Source of the DNA: JADKHR01 sp041917295
GTDB taxonomy: Bacteria; Elusimicrobiota; Elusimicrobia; FEN-1173
Reading direction: 5' to 3'
Length of the DNA stretch: 64,000 bases
Assembly (NCBI GenBank): GCA_041917295.1
Contig: JAYRXX010000021.1
Coordinates: 1 to 64,000, forward strand
Shown here: one piece after another, positions 8,803-16,375 of the stretch
Numbering within the stretch: position 1 is the first letter of the stretch
Layout of the letters: each line of letters starts with the position of its first letter
Program-made: the position numbers and the translations under genes
The notes under the pieces: model-generated
The model's input: only the letters and a program-made list of their open reading frames with translations
Databases searched by the model: none
What the model was told of the DNA's origin: nothing

Positions 8803-8837
8803 CCCTCTCCCCTTGGGAGAGGGGAAGGGTGAGGGAA
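8803..8837. repeat. CTCTCCC-type dispersed hairpin repeat
   Basis: A stem CCTCTCCC-CTT-GGGAGAGG is followed by GAAGGGTGAGGGA. It sits in the gap between the M16 peptidase and the binding-protein gene and could act as a processing or partial termination hairpin. Related copies are at about 13779, 28327 and 36471-36560. Confidence 0.7.
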
Positions 8838-8848
8838 AGGTTTGTTAA

Positions 8849-10153
8849 TCACTTTTTCAGGGGTTTATTAACAACGTGAACCGTCACGGAAGGCCGGGCA
8901 AAAAGGTCCTGGCTTATCCGGTGAATTTCCTCGGCCGTCAACGCCGAAATGACGTCGGGGTAAACCTTGTCGTAGGCATACCCCTTGCCCAAAATTTCCC
9001 ACCACCCCAAATACCAGGCGATCCGCCCGTTGGTTTGGTGGTCCATCAAATAATGGCCGCGGATGTAGGTTTTGGCGTCTTCCAAATCTTGCGGGGAAGG
9101 CGGTTTGGCGGCGAAATCCGCCAAGACAGAACGAACTTTTTGTTCAGCCAAACCCAAATTTTGGGGATCCATCCCCGCATACACCACAAACGCGCTCCCG
9201 GCCTTTCGGGAAGGATAAAACGACGATACCTCGTAAGCCAACGAGCCCTCTTCACGAACCGATTGAAACAGGGGCGAACTCATGCCTCCGCCCAACAAGG
9301 CGTTAATCAGTTTCATGGCGGGATAGTCGTTGCTGGACACCGCGGGGGCGGGATACCCCACCATCAGGTAAGCCTGTTCAAATTTTCCTTCCCCCTGGGC
9401 GGACCGGTCTTTGGAAGGATAGGCAATGGACGAACCGGACGGCCCGGGCGTCCCGACGGCGGTCCAGGCTTTGGCCAACTTTTCCACGCGTCGCGCCAGA
9501 GCGGAAATCGGAACGCGCCCGACGGTAACCAAAACCGCTCCTCGCGGGGACACTCGTTGCCGATGCCAATCGCGCAATTGGTCCCGGGTTATTTTGGCCA
9601 CGCTTTCTTCGGTTCCTTCGTCCGGCCGACCGTAGGGATGACCGCCGAACATTTCCCGCCGGAACAGTTCTTCGGCCACGGTAAAAATGTGTTCGTCTTT
9701 GGTCTTGAGAGCATTGAGAAGAGCTTCTCTTTCTTTTTCGACCTCGTCGGTCGGAAAGGAGGGGTAAAGAAGGACATCTTCAAAGAGATCAAACGTGGGG
9801 GCCCATTTGTCCACGGTCACTTGGCCGCCGGCGGCCAGCACATCGGGTTGAGCGTCGAGCCCGAACGACGCACCCAACAGTTCCATTTCCTGGGCCAAAA
9901 CCAAAGCCGACCGGTTGACCGTGCCCTTGACCATGGTTGACGCCATCAGTTGAGTTACGCCGGACAGTTCGTCGGGCTCCAACACAGCGCCACCGGGCAC
10001 GAACAATTGAAACGCCATGATCCGGTTGTGGGTCACCGGACGATGGATCCATTTAAGGCCGTTGGGAAACACCCGCACCGCCACGCCGTCCGCCTGGGCG
10101 GATGCCAGGGCGGCGGTCATGAGGAACAACCCCAAAACCCGTTTCGCGCCCAT
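8849..10153 (-). CDS. M16 family peptidase-like protein, non-catalytic subunit
   Basis: The 434-residue exported protein (signal peptide about residues 1-21, cleaved near ASAQA) has the two-lobed pitrilysin/M16 fold. The zinc-binding HxxEH motif of active members is replaced here by TQLMA in the helix where it should lie, so it is probably inactive. The downstream lobe with the R/Y-type segments (ALLGGGMSSPLFQSVREEGSLAYEV) is well preserved. It lies 10 bases downstream of an active M16 gene. This matches the common arrangement in which a catalytic and a non-catalytic subunit pair as a heterodimer in the periplasm to degrade peptides. Confidence 0.9.
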   Translation of the reverse strand: MGAKRVLGLFLMTAALASAQADGVAVRVFPNGLKWIHRPVTHNRIMAFQLFVPGGAVLEPDELSGVTQLMASTMVKGTVNRSALVLAQEMELLGASFGLDAQPDVLAAGGQVTVDKWAPTFDLFEDVLLYPSFPTDEVEKEREALLNALKTKDEHIFTVAEELFRREMFGGHPYGRPDEGTEESVAKITRDQLRDWHRQRVSPRGAVLVTVGRVPISALARRVEKLAKAWTAVGTPGPSGSSIAYPSKDRSAQGEGKFEQAYLMVGYPAPAVSSNDYPAMKLINALLGGGMSSPLFQSVREEGSLAYEVSSFYPSRKAGSAFVVYAGMDPQNLGLAEQKVRSVLADFAAKPPSPQDLEDAKTYIRGHYLMDHQTNGRIAWYLGWWEILGKGYAYDKVYPDVISALTAEEIHRISQDLFARPSVTVHVVNKPLKK

Positions 10154-10163
10154 AACGACGACC

Positions 10164-11471
10164 TCACCGGCCTTGCCCGTCGGAAGGCAGGACCATCACC
10201 CCCGCCAAGGTTCGACCGAGGGTGTATTGGGTCAACAGCTTCGACAATTGATCGAGAGAAACAGCGTCCAATCGTTTTAGGTATTGAGACACCAGTTCGG
10301 GCGCGCCCAAAGCGGTGTAAAAACCCCATTGGGCCGCCTGGCCATGGTATGTTTCCTGGGAATAAAGCCAGGAACTTCGCATTTGAGACTTGGCGCGGAC
10401 AAGTTCTTCCGGTTTGAACCCGTTGAATTCGACGTCGTTCAACAGGAAATAGATGTCGTTGGGCAGAGAGCGAACTTTTTCGGGCGGACACTCGGCGAAA
10501 ACGCCGAAAGCACCAGACCCCGCGTGGCTGATGAAGTTGGCGCTGATGCTCCAGACACTGCGCTTTTGTTCGCGAAACACCTGATAGAGGCGAGAACTTT
10601 GTCCGCCGCCCAGGGTGGTGGCCAACACATCGAAGGCCACTTGGTTCGGATCTTTTAGGGACGGGCCCACAAACCCAATGGCCAAATACGCCTGTTTGGC
10701 GGAACGCTTGATTTCGCGCACCGCGTTGTTTTCCGCGGGCGGCTCGATCAAGTTGGGCACGGGCGGCAACACCCCGCGCGGGAGCGCGCCAAACACGTGC
10801 TTAATTTTTTTCTCAACCTCTTTTTTCTTGACATCGCCCACCACCACGACCACCATATTGTTCGGCACGTAGTACAACCGATGTTGTTGCACCATGCGAT
10901 CGCGGGTCATGGCGGTGATGGTGTCCACGGACCCGATCACGCGCTGGCGGTAAGGCGTCTGGGTGTAAAGGCTTTCCAAAAATCCGTCCCACAGGTCCGA
11001 TTGGGGGTCGTCGTTGCGCCGTTTGATTTCCTCCAAAATAACTTTGCGCTCTTTCTCAAACTCCGCGGGCGGAAACGCCGGCCGCAGGACCGACTGGGAC
11101 AACACGTCAAAAGCCTGTTCCCACTTATTGGAGGGCATATCGATGTAGTAGTGGGTGGTTTCGCCGCCGGTGGCGGCGTTGATGGACCCGCCGTTGGACT
11201 CGACAATTTTGGAAATTTCGTTGGCGGAAATTTTGTCGGTGCCTTTAAAAATCATGTGCTCAAGGAAGTGGGAGACGCCGGACGTGGGGCCCGCTTCGTT
11301 GACGCCTCCGCACCGGACCCAGATTTGGAGCGACACCACCGGGGAAGCGTGGTCTTCCACGACCACGGCGCGAAGTCCGTTGGGAAGGGTTTTGACGGGA
11401 AGCGCCGCGAGGGCGCGCGAAGAGGTGAGAGCCATGGCGAGAGCGAAGAGGGCGGCCGGAAATCGGTTCAC
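10164..11471 (-). CDS. M16 family zinc metallopeptidase, catalytic
   Basis: The 435-residue exported peptidase has a signal peptide (about residues 1-22) and an intact zinc-binding HFLEH at residues 68-72, with the distal glutamate expected in the following helix region (NAATGGETTHYY). The C-terminal lobe shows LGGGQSSRLYQVFREQ, the substrate-positioning R/Y signature region. The start is GTG at 11471, four bases after the stop of the preceding small gene. With its non-catalytic neighbour it probably forms a periplasmic peptide-degrading heterodimer. Adjacency to an Opp-type importer fits peptide use, though that link is inferred. Confidence 0.93.
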   Translation of the reverse strand: MNRFPAALFALAMALTSSRALAALPVKTLPNGLRAVVVEDHASPVVSLQIWVRCGGVNEAGPTSGVSHFLEHMIFKGTDKISANEISKIVESNGGSINAATGGETTHYYIDMPSNKWEQAFDVLSQSVLRPAFPPAEFEKERKVILEEIKRRNDDPQSDLWDGFLESLYTQTPYRQRVIGSVDTITAMTRDRMVQQHRLYYVPNNMVVVVVGDVKKKEVEKKIKHVFGALPRGVLPPVPNLIEPPAENNAVREIKRSAKQAYLAIGFVGPSLKDPNQVAFDVLATTLGGGQSSRLYQVFREQKRSVWSISANFISHAGSGAFGVFAECPPEKVRSLPNDIYFLLNDVEFNGFKPEELVRAKSQMRSSWLYSQETYHGQAAQWGFYTALGAPELVSQYLKRLDAVSLDQLSKLLTQYTLGRTLAGVMVLPSDGQGR

Positions 11472-11475
11472 GCGA

Positions 11476-11709
11476 TCAAATGGCGGTGGTGACCAGCGTT
11501 TCGGTGGAAGCCACGCCGGGGATGGCGCGGATTTTTTCCACCACCACGTTGGTCATTGAGGGTAAATCTTCCGCTTCCACGTCGACCACCAAATCCCACC
11601 GGCCGTAAACGGCCGAGACATGGGCGACGCCCTTGGTTTCTTTAATTTGTTTGAGGGTGGCCTTTTCCCGCCCCGCGTTCATGCGAACCAACACCAGACC
11701 TGTGACCAT
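11476..11709 (-). CDS. Stand-alone RAM (Lrp/AsnC ligand-binding) domain protein
   Basis: The 77-residue protein consists only of the regulation-of-amino-acid-metabolism fold found at the C-terminus of Lrp/AsnC regulators: GLVLVRMNAG..., VAHVSAVYGRWDLVVDVEA, and VVVEKIRAIPGVASTETLV. No helix-turn-helix is present. Such single-domain proteins oligomerise and bind amino acids or act as effectors for full-length Lrp proteins. GGAGG precedes the ATG by several bases. It is packed between a membrane-protein gene and the M16 pair. Confidence 0.88.
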   Translation of the reverse strand: MVTGLVLVRMNAGREKATLKQIKETKGVAHVSAVYGRWDLVVDVEAEDLPSMTNVVVEKIRAIPGVASTETLVTTAI

Positions 11710-11719
11710 GAAGCCTCCT

Positions 11720-12073
11720 TTAGGGCTGTGACGCCCGCGCGGCTTTCGCCAAATCCCGGGCGCCCAGATACGCGTCGATGATGCTGTAACCCCAAATCGC
11801 CAACACCAAATACCAAAAAGTCCGAATAAACGCCCCCTGTGTCTCCATCAATTCTTCCGCCATAGCCTGAAGCTGCTCCGGAGCCACAACGCCTCCCGGC
11901 GGCAACATCTGGGCCAACGAGACCGACAAGGACACCATAAAACCCAGTATCACCAACACGAACAAACTGATCAAGATAAGCCCTTTGGTTTTTTCTTTGT
12001 TGTAGAACTGCCCGGCCCCCGGGATGACCAAAGCCGACAGCAAAATAGGGAACAAATAGTCCTTGGCGCGCAT
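11720..12073 (-). CDS. Small integral membrane protein of unknown function
   Basis: A protein of about 117 residues begins with MRAKDYLFPILLSALVIPGAGQFYNKEKTKG, the proline/glycine-rich PGAGQFYN turn seen in TM2-like/DUF5683-type small membrane proteins. A hydrophobic segment follows (LILISLFVLVILGFMVSL), then a soluble loop and a final hydrophobic helix (TFWYLVLAIWGYSIIDAYLG). The start is uncertain: a TATAAT box at 12084-12089 would place the RNA start only a few bases before ATG 12073, whereas the upstream in-frame ATG at 12085 overlaps that box. The function is not known. Confidence 0.7.
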   Translation of the reverse strand: MRAKDYLFPILLSALVIPGAGQFYNKEKTKGLILISLFVLVILGFMVSLSVSLAQMLPPGGVVAPEQLQAMAEELMETQGAFIRTFWYLVLAIWGYSIIDAYLGARDLAKAARASQP

Positions 12074-12119
12074 AACGGAAAACATTATAGTTTTTTGTAA
12101 CCCCGAAAAAACCATCCCC

Positions 12120-12148
12120 TTGCAAAAAATTGGTCCTGGGCCTAGAAT
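12120..12148 (+). promoter_or_regulatory. Sigma-70-type promoter TTGCAA-N17-TAGAAT
   Basis: TTGCAA at 12120-12125 and TAGAAT at 12143-12148 are separated by 17 bases, with the first in-frame ATG codons at 12160 and 12169. The predicted RNA start is near 12155, which leaves a leader of only about 5-14 bases. Confidence 0.6.
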
Positions 12149-12159
12149 GGGTGTCACGG

Positions 12160-13722
12160 ATGACCGCCATGAACGACAACAACGGTTTGGTGCGCAGGCA
12201 CGATCAGTATCAGTTCGAGGTGAAACTGGCCTACGACCTGCACCGTCACATTCCCCGGGACCGATACCGGGTGGACACCTACTTTTTCATTCCCGAAAAC
12301 CTGGACATCAACACAGCGACATACACAAAAAACCAATTTTATCGGGACCTCCTGCTCTACATTCGATTCCGAACACCGGATTTTACGTTAAGCGCGCTCA
12401 CCGACAGCGGATCGGACCGCTCGCCGCTCAAGGGCGTGGCCACCTGGCTGACCACCTGTTTAAGCGCTCCCACAACGGCGCATTTGCATGCCCTGGATTA
12501 CGAACTTCGTCTATTGGGATGCGTTTTAAAAAACACCCTGCGCCAACAGGCCCGGGCGATTGAAAATCTCTTGAACGACAAGGGGCCCAACCGCGATCCG
12601 GGGGGATTGACCCAAGCCGAAGCGCTGTTGACGGAATTTTTGGTTCAAACCCGCAACGTCACGACGCGATTTCGGGGGTTAAAAACGGGTTTCCAAGACC
12701 CCCGCCTGCCCGGACCCGCGGCGGCGACTTACGGGTTCACGGACGAATACATCAGCTTACTGATTGAGGAACGGGCCCATGAGCTGTTGCGGTTGGTGCA
12801 AGACCGGGCCGAAACGTCTTTGGGTAAGGCGGCGGGCGGATTGCGGTCCTTGATCGAGGCGGAAATCGCCTATCGCCGGGACGCGGGGTACCCTTCTTTG
12901 ATCAATCAAGGTCAAGAGAACGAAACGCTGGTGTTTCGGCTCAGCGTCCTCAAAAAATTCATGGCCAGCGCCCTGCACCTGCACGTTCAAAAGCGCGTGG
13001 AAGAAACGGGCCTGGAACATTTGCTTCTGGCGTTGGGAGCCGGCGTGGCCATGCTGTTTGCGACGGGTGTGGCGTTTTATTACCAAAAGGTGTATGGGAC
13101 CCTGTCCTTGGGATTTTTCGTGATTTTGGTGGTCAGCTACATGCTCAAGGACCGCATGAAAGCGATGTCCCAAGCCCGCCTGCAAAGTTGGCTGTCCAAA
13201 AACGTGTATGACCGATCCACCTCGATCTACGACCCGTTGACGGGTGACAAAATGGGCGTGTGCCGGGAAGCGGTGGGATTTGTGCAGGAAAAGAGGGTCG
13301 ACCCGTTGGCGGTGAAACTTCGCAACCGAGACCACATCACGGAAATTGAAAACACCTGGCGGGCGGAAAAGGTGATCCATTACACCAAAGACATCACACT
13401 CTATTCGCGGCACATTTTAAGGAACCACAAACGAAAAACCGGCGTGACGGACATCGTTCGGTTCAATCTCCGCAACTTTTTGCTCAAGATGGACGAACCG
13501 ACAAAAGATCTTTTCACCCTGAGCAACGGACGAAGCGAAGTGATCCCCGGAGCGCGTGTCTATCACGTGAACGTGATTTTGCGGTTCACCTCCAAACGGG
13601 AAACGCGATACGAACGAATCCGACTGGTCTTAAACCGGGACGGCATCAAACGATTGGAACCGGTCGGAGCCGAAAGCGCCCCCGGCCGCGCCCACTTCTA
13701 CCCCTCCCCCCTGCGCCAATAG
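12160..13722 (+). CDS. Conserved-looking hypothetical membrane protein
   Basis: I do not recognise this protein of about 520 residues. The N-terminal half is polar and charged (QYQFEVKLAYDLHRHIPRDR near the start, TYFFIPENLDIN). A pair of closely spaced hydrophobic helices lies at about residues 287-332 (LALGAGVAMLFATGVAFYY and LSLGFFVILVVSYML). After them come about 185 residues rich in beta-type and charged segments with RTHI-like stretches. This gives a large cytoplasmic protein with a two-helix membrane hairpin in the middle. The start is ATG 12160 or 12169; a promoter ends 11 bases upstream of 12160. It is divergent from the minus-strand operon and its only same-strand neighbours are distant, so context gives no function. 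Confidence 0.85.
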   Translation: MTAMNDNNGLVRRHDQYQFEVKLAYDLHRHIPRDRYRVDTYFFIPENLDINTATYTKNQFYRDLLLYIRFRTPDFTLSALTDSGSDRSPLKGVATWLTTCLSAPTTAHLHALDYELRLLGCVLKNTLRQQARAIENLLNDKGPNRDPGGLTQAEALLTEFLVQTRNVTTRFRGLKTGFQDPRLPGPAAATYGFTDEYISLLIEERAHELLRLVQDRAETSLGKAAGGLRSLIEAEIAYRRDAGYPSLINQGQENETLVFRLSVLKKFMASALHLHVQKRVEETGLEHLLLALGAGVAMLFATGVAFYYQKVYGTLSLGFFVILVVSYMLKDRMKAMSQARLQSWLSKNVYDRSTSIYDPLTGDKMGVCREAVGFVQEKRVDPLAVKLRNRDHITEIENTWRAEKVIHYTKDITLYSRHILRNHKRKTGVTDIVRFNLRNFLLKMDEPTKDLFTLSNGRSEVIPGARVYHVNVILRFTSKRETRYERIRLVLNRDGIKRLEPVGAESAPGRAHFYPSPLRQ

Positions 13723-13778
13723 CCGAGAGACCCGACCTAAATTCCCGCCGATCCGGATTTTTTCTCTAATGAGGCCAT

Positions 13779-13823
13779 TCCTCTCCTTTCGGGAGAGGAT
13801 GTCCCGAAGGGACAGGTGAGGGA
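13779..13823. repeat. CTCTCCC-type dispersed hairpin repeat
   Basis: Two stacked hairpins, CCTCTCC-TTTC-GGAGAGG and TCCC-GAAG-GGGA-like, are followed by GGTGAGGG. They lie between two convergent genes and could assist termination of either. Confidence 0.75.
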
Positions 13824-13835
13824 TTTATTTTTTGT

Positions 13836-14876
13836 CTATTGAATACGTCGGATAAAATGGGGCGAATCGCCCTGTTCGTTTAGGGCCACACGCTCGCCCA
13901 CCGCGCGCAGACGCGCGTCCAAACAATTCCCACAGGCGTCGGGCTCGTCAGTTAAACAGGGTTTCCCCCCATAAAGCTGATACCGTTGCCGATGGACCGT
14001 TGGGGTCACGTTGGGCATGATGATGTTGGCGCCGAACCGAACGCCTTTTTCCCGTCCGCTGGGGTCAAGGGCTTGCAAGGCGGTTGCGGCGGCAATATTG
14101 ACGTCCCCCAACGCCAACCGAGTCAGGGCGATCATTTTCAATCCGAGCTGAAAATTCCGATCCTTGTCAAAATTCACCGCGGACATGGCCAGGGGTGTTT
14201 CGCCGTGAGGAATGTAAGGACCCATGCCGATCATGTCCACGTCCAGTTCTTTAAAAAAAAGAATGTCGTCGGCCAATTGTTCCGCCGTTTGGCCCGGTAA
14301 ACCAATCATGACACCGGTGCCCACTTGGTATCCGATGGTTTTCAATTCCCGCAAACAGCGAACACGGTACTCAAACGAATGGTCCGCGGGGTGAAGGGCG
14401 GCGTACAGGCGGGGATCGCTGGTTTCGATGCGCAACAGATACCGTTTCGCCCCGGCGGCCCGCCAACGGCCGTAGGTGTCGGGAGACTGTTCTCCACACG
14501 AGAGCGTCACCCCCAGTTCCCCCCCGCTCGCTTTCAGAACCGCTCGCACGGTTTCTTCGACAAAAGCGACGAAGTCGCCGTCGCGCCGTTCCCCCGACTG
14601 GAGAACAACGGAGCCGTACCCCAACCGACGGGACGTCAACGCGCATTGGACGATTTCATCCACGGTCATGGTGAACCGGTCCACCGCGCTGTTGTCCCGT
14701 CGAATCCCACAATAAAAACAGCTTTTGACGCACCGGTTGCTGAACTCGATAAGCCCGCGCAAATGGACCACGCGGCCGAAATGGTGAACTTTTAATTTGT
14801 AGGCCCGGCGGCGGAGGGTTTCGAGCGGGTGGGGGTCGTCACTGCGCAGGGCCGCGATCAGCGCGGAACGGTCCAT
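13836..14876 (-). CDS. hydE: [FeFe]-hydrogenase maturase HydE, radical SAM protein
   Basis: The 346-residue radical SAM enzyme is needed to build the H-cluster of [FeFe]-hydrogenase in the cytosol; HydE processes the HydG-derived Fe(CO)2CN synthon. The SAM-cluster motif CVKSCFYC (CxxxCxxC) is at about residues 46-54. The SGERRDGDFV and LRIETSDPRLYAALHP segments are typical of HydE, and the auxiliary C-terminal cysteines (CLTDEPDACGNCLDAR) are present. The ATG overlaps the TGA of hydG by one base; longer open frames upstream were rejected. It is the last gene of the rex-hydCBAFGE operon. Confidence 0.95.
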   Translation of the reverse strand: MDRSALIAALRSDDPHPLETLRRRAYKLKVHHFGRVVHLRGLIEFSNRCVKSCFYCGIRRDNSAVDRFTMTVDEIVQCALTSRRLGYGSVVLQSGERRDGDFVAFVEETVRAVLKASGGELGVTLSCGEQSPDTYGRWRAAGAKRYLLRIETSDPRLYAALHPADHSFEYRVRCLRELKTIGYQVGTGVMIGLPGQTAEQLADDILFFKELDVDMIGMGPYIPHGETPLAMSAVNFDKDRNFQLGLKMIALTRLALGDVNIAAATALQALDPSGREKGVRFGANIIMPNVTPTVHRQRYQLYGGKPCLTDEPDACGNCLDARLRAVGERVALNEQGDSPHFIRRIQ

Positions 14877-16375
14877 CAGAAATAGAGGTCCCGTTCCCCG
14901 GCAACAATGCGGTTGTAGCTTTCCATTAAGCGCGGGTAAGCGTGAGGGTTTTTCATTTTCACCTCCGCCAATTCCGCCGCCAAGACCTTGTGGCCGACCA
15001 CGCGGGTTTCGGGCGAAGCGAAATCGTCCAGCCATTCCCGAAAGGTGAGAACGGCGTTCAGTTTGCAAAACTTCCCTTCAGTCCCGGAGCGCAGAAGTTC
15101 CATGATACACCGCCCCGTGCGCCCACACCGATAGCCTGCGGTACAGAAACTCGTAATACACCCGTTCTCCGCCAGTTCCCGCACCACCTCGTCGAGGCCG
15201 CGGGTGTCCCCCAACACGAACTGCTGGCGGTCCCCCTCCTGACCGTGGCCGTGGTCAGCGTAGGCGCCCACGCCAATTTTGGTGGAAGCGTCGGTCTGTG
15301 TGCACCCCAAAGGAAGAACGCGGCGGCGCACGTCGGCCGGTTCCCGGGCGGTAATAATCATGCCCGCGTGGGGAATGGCCAAGCGAAGAACCGTCACCAG
15401 CTTTTCAAAATCATCATCCGAAACCCGATAGGGCAGATGATCCAAAAACGGGGTGTTCGCCGCCGGTTCCAACCGGGGGAACGAAATGGTGTGGGCGCCA
15501 ATGCCGAAACGCGTCTCCAGCTCAATGTTGTGCATCAACAGTCCCAGCACTTCGAACCGCCAGTCGTAAAGTCCAAAGAGAACGCCCAACCCCACGTCGT
15601 CAATGATTTCGGTTTCCAAGGCCCGGTGCATGGCGTAAAGACGCCAGCGGTAATCGCCTTTCATGGTCCCCGCGGGGTGAACCCGGGCGTAGGTGTCGTG
15701 GTGATACGTTTCCTGAAACACCTGAAAGGTACCCAGCCCGGCTTCGGCCAACACTTTCAAGTCTTCCACGGTTTGCGGGGCCGCGTTCACGTTCACCCGC
15801 CGGATTTCGCCACGGCCGCCGCCGGGGGTGGTCGTTTTGGTTTCGTAAATAGCCCGCAGGGTGTCCACCATGTAATGGACATCAAAGGCCGGATGTTCCC
15901 CGTAGACCGCGATCAACCGTTTGTGCCCGATTTCCCCGGCCAACACGGCGGTTTCTTTTTTAACTTCGTCCAAACTCAACGTGCGGCGCGCCATGGCCGT
16001 GTTGCTTCGCCGTAAACCGCAGTAAGAACAATCGTTCACGCAGTGGTTGCTTAAATAAAGGGGCGCAAAGGTCACGATGCGGTTGTCGTAAACGCGGCGT
16101 TTGACTTCGGCGCCGGTGGCGCGCATGCGGGCCCAGGTTTCCGGATCTTCCACCCGCAACAGCGCGGCGGCCTCTTCGGGGGAGAGGGTCTCCACGGCCA
16201 ACGATTTCGCTAAGATTTCGTCCACCCGGCGGCGGCTGGGCACGACAGCGGTGCTCAGGATTTCGTGGATTTTCTCGTCATTAATAAAATCCAAATCCCC
16301 CGACATGTAACGGTGGACTTGGTCGGGAACAATACGCCGAGCCCAAGCTTCGGTTTCGTTTAAGAGAGTGGGCAC
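14876..16375 (-). CDS. hydG: [FeFe]-hydrogenase maturase HydG, radical SAM tyrosine lyase
   Basis: The 499-residue enzyme cleaves tyrosine to supply CO and CN- as an iron synthon for the H-cluster. The SAM-binding CVNDCSYC is at about residues 112-119, and the ThiH-like barrel follows, including VFQETYHHDTYARVHP and GVLFGLYDWRFEVLGL. The C-terminal auxiliary-cluster region reads FCTAGYRCGRTGRC near residue 408. The usual CxxC of HydG (CTACYR) has its second cysteine replaced by glycine, with extra cysteines three and nine residues later. GTG 16375 was chosen as start; it overlaps the end of hydF by 16 bases. The assignment is firm, but whether the dangler-iron cluster is normal is open. Confidence 0.95.
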   Translation of the reverse strand: MPTLLNETEAWARRIVPDQVHRYMSGDLDFINDEKIHEILSTAVVPSRRRVDEILAKSLAVETLSPEEAAALLRVEDPETWARMRATGAEVKRRVYDNRIVTFAPLYLSNHCVNDCSYCGLRRSNTAMARRTLSLDEVKKETAVLAGEIGHKRLIAVYGEHPAFDVHYMVDTLRAIYETKTTTPGGGRGEIRRVNVNAAPQTVEDLKVLAEAGLGTFQVFQETYHHDTYARVHPAGTMKGDYRWRLYAMHRALETEIIDDVGLGVLFGLYDWRFEVLGLLMHNIELETRFGIGAHTISFPRLEPAANTPFLDHLPYRVSDDDFEKLVTVLRLAIPHAGMIITAREPADVRRRVLPLGCTQTDASTKIGVGAYADHGHGQEGDRQQFVLGDTRGLDEVVRELAENGCITSFCTAGYRCGRTGRCIMELLRSGTEGKFCKLNAVLTFREWLDDFASPETRVVGHKVLAAELAEVKMKNPHAYPRLMESYNRIVAGERDLYF

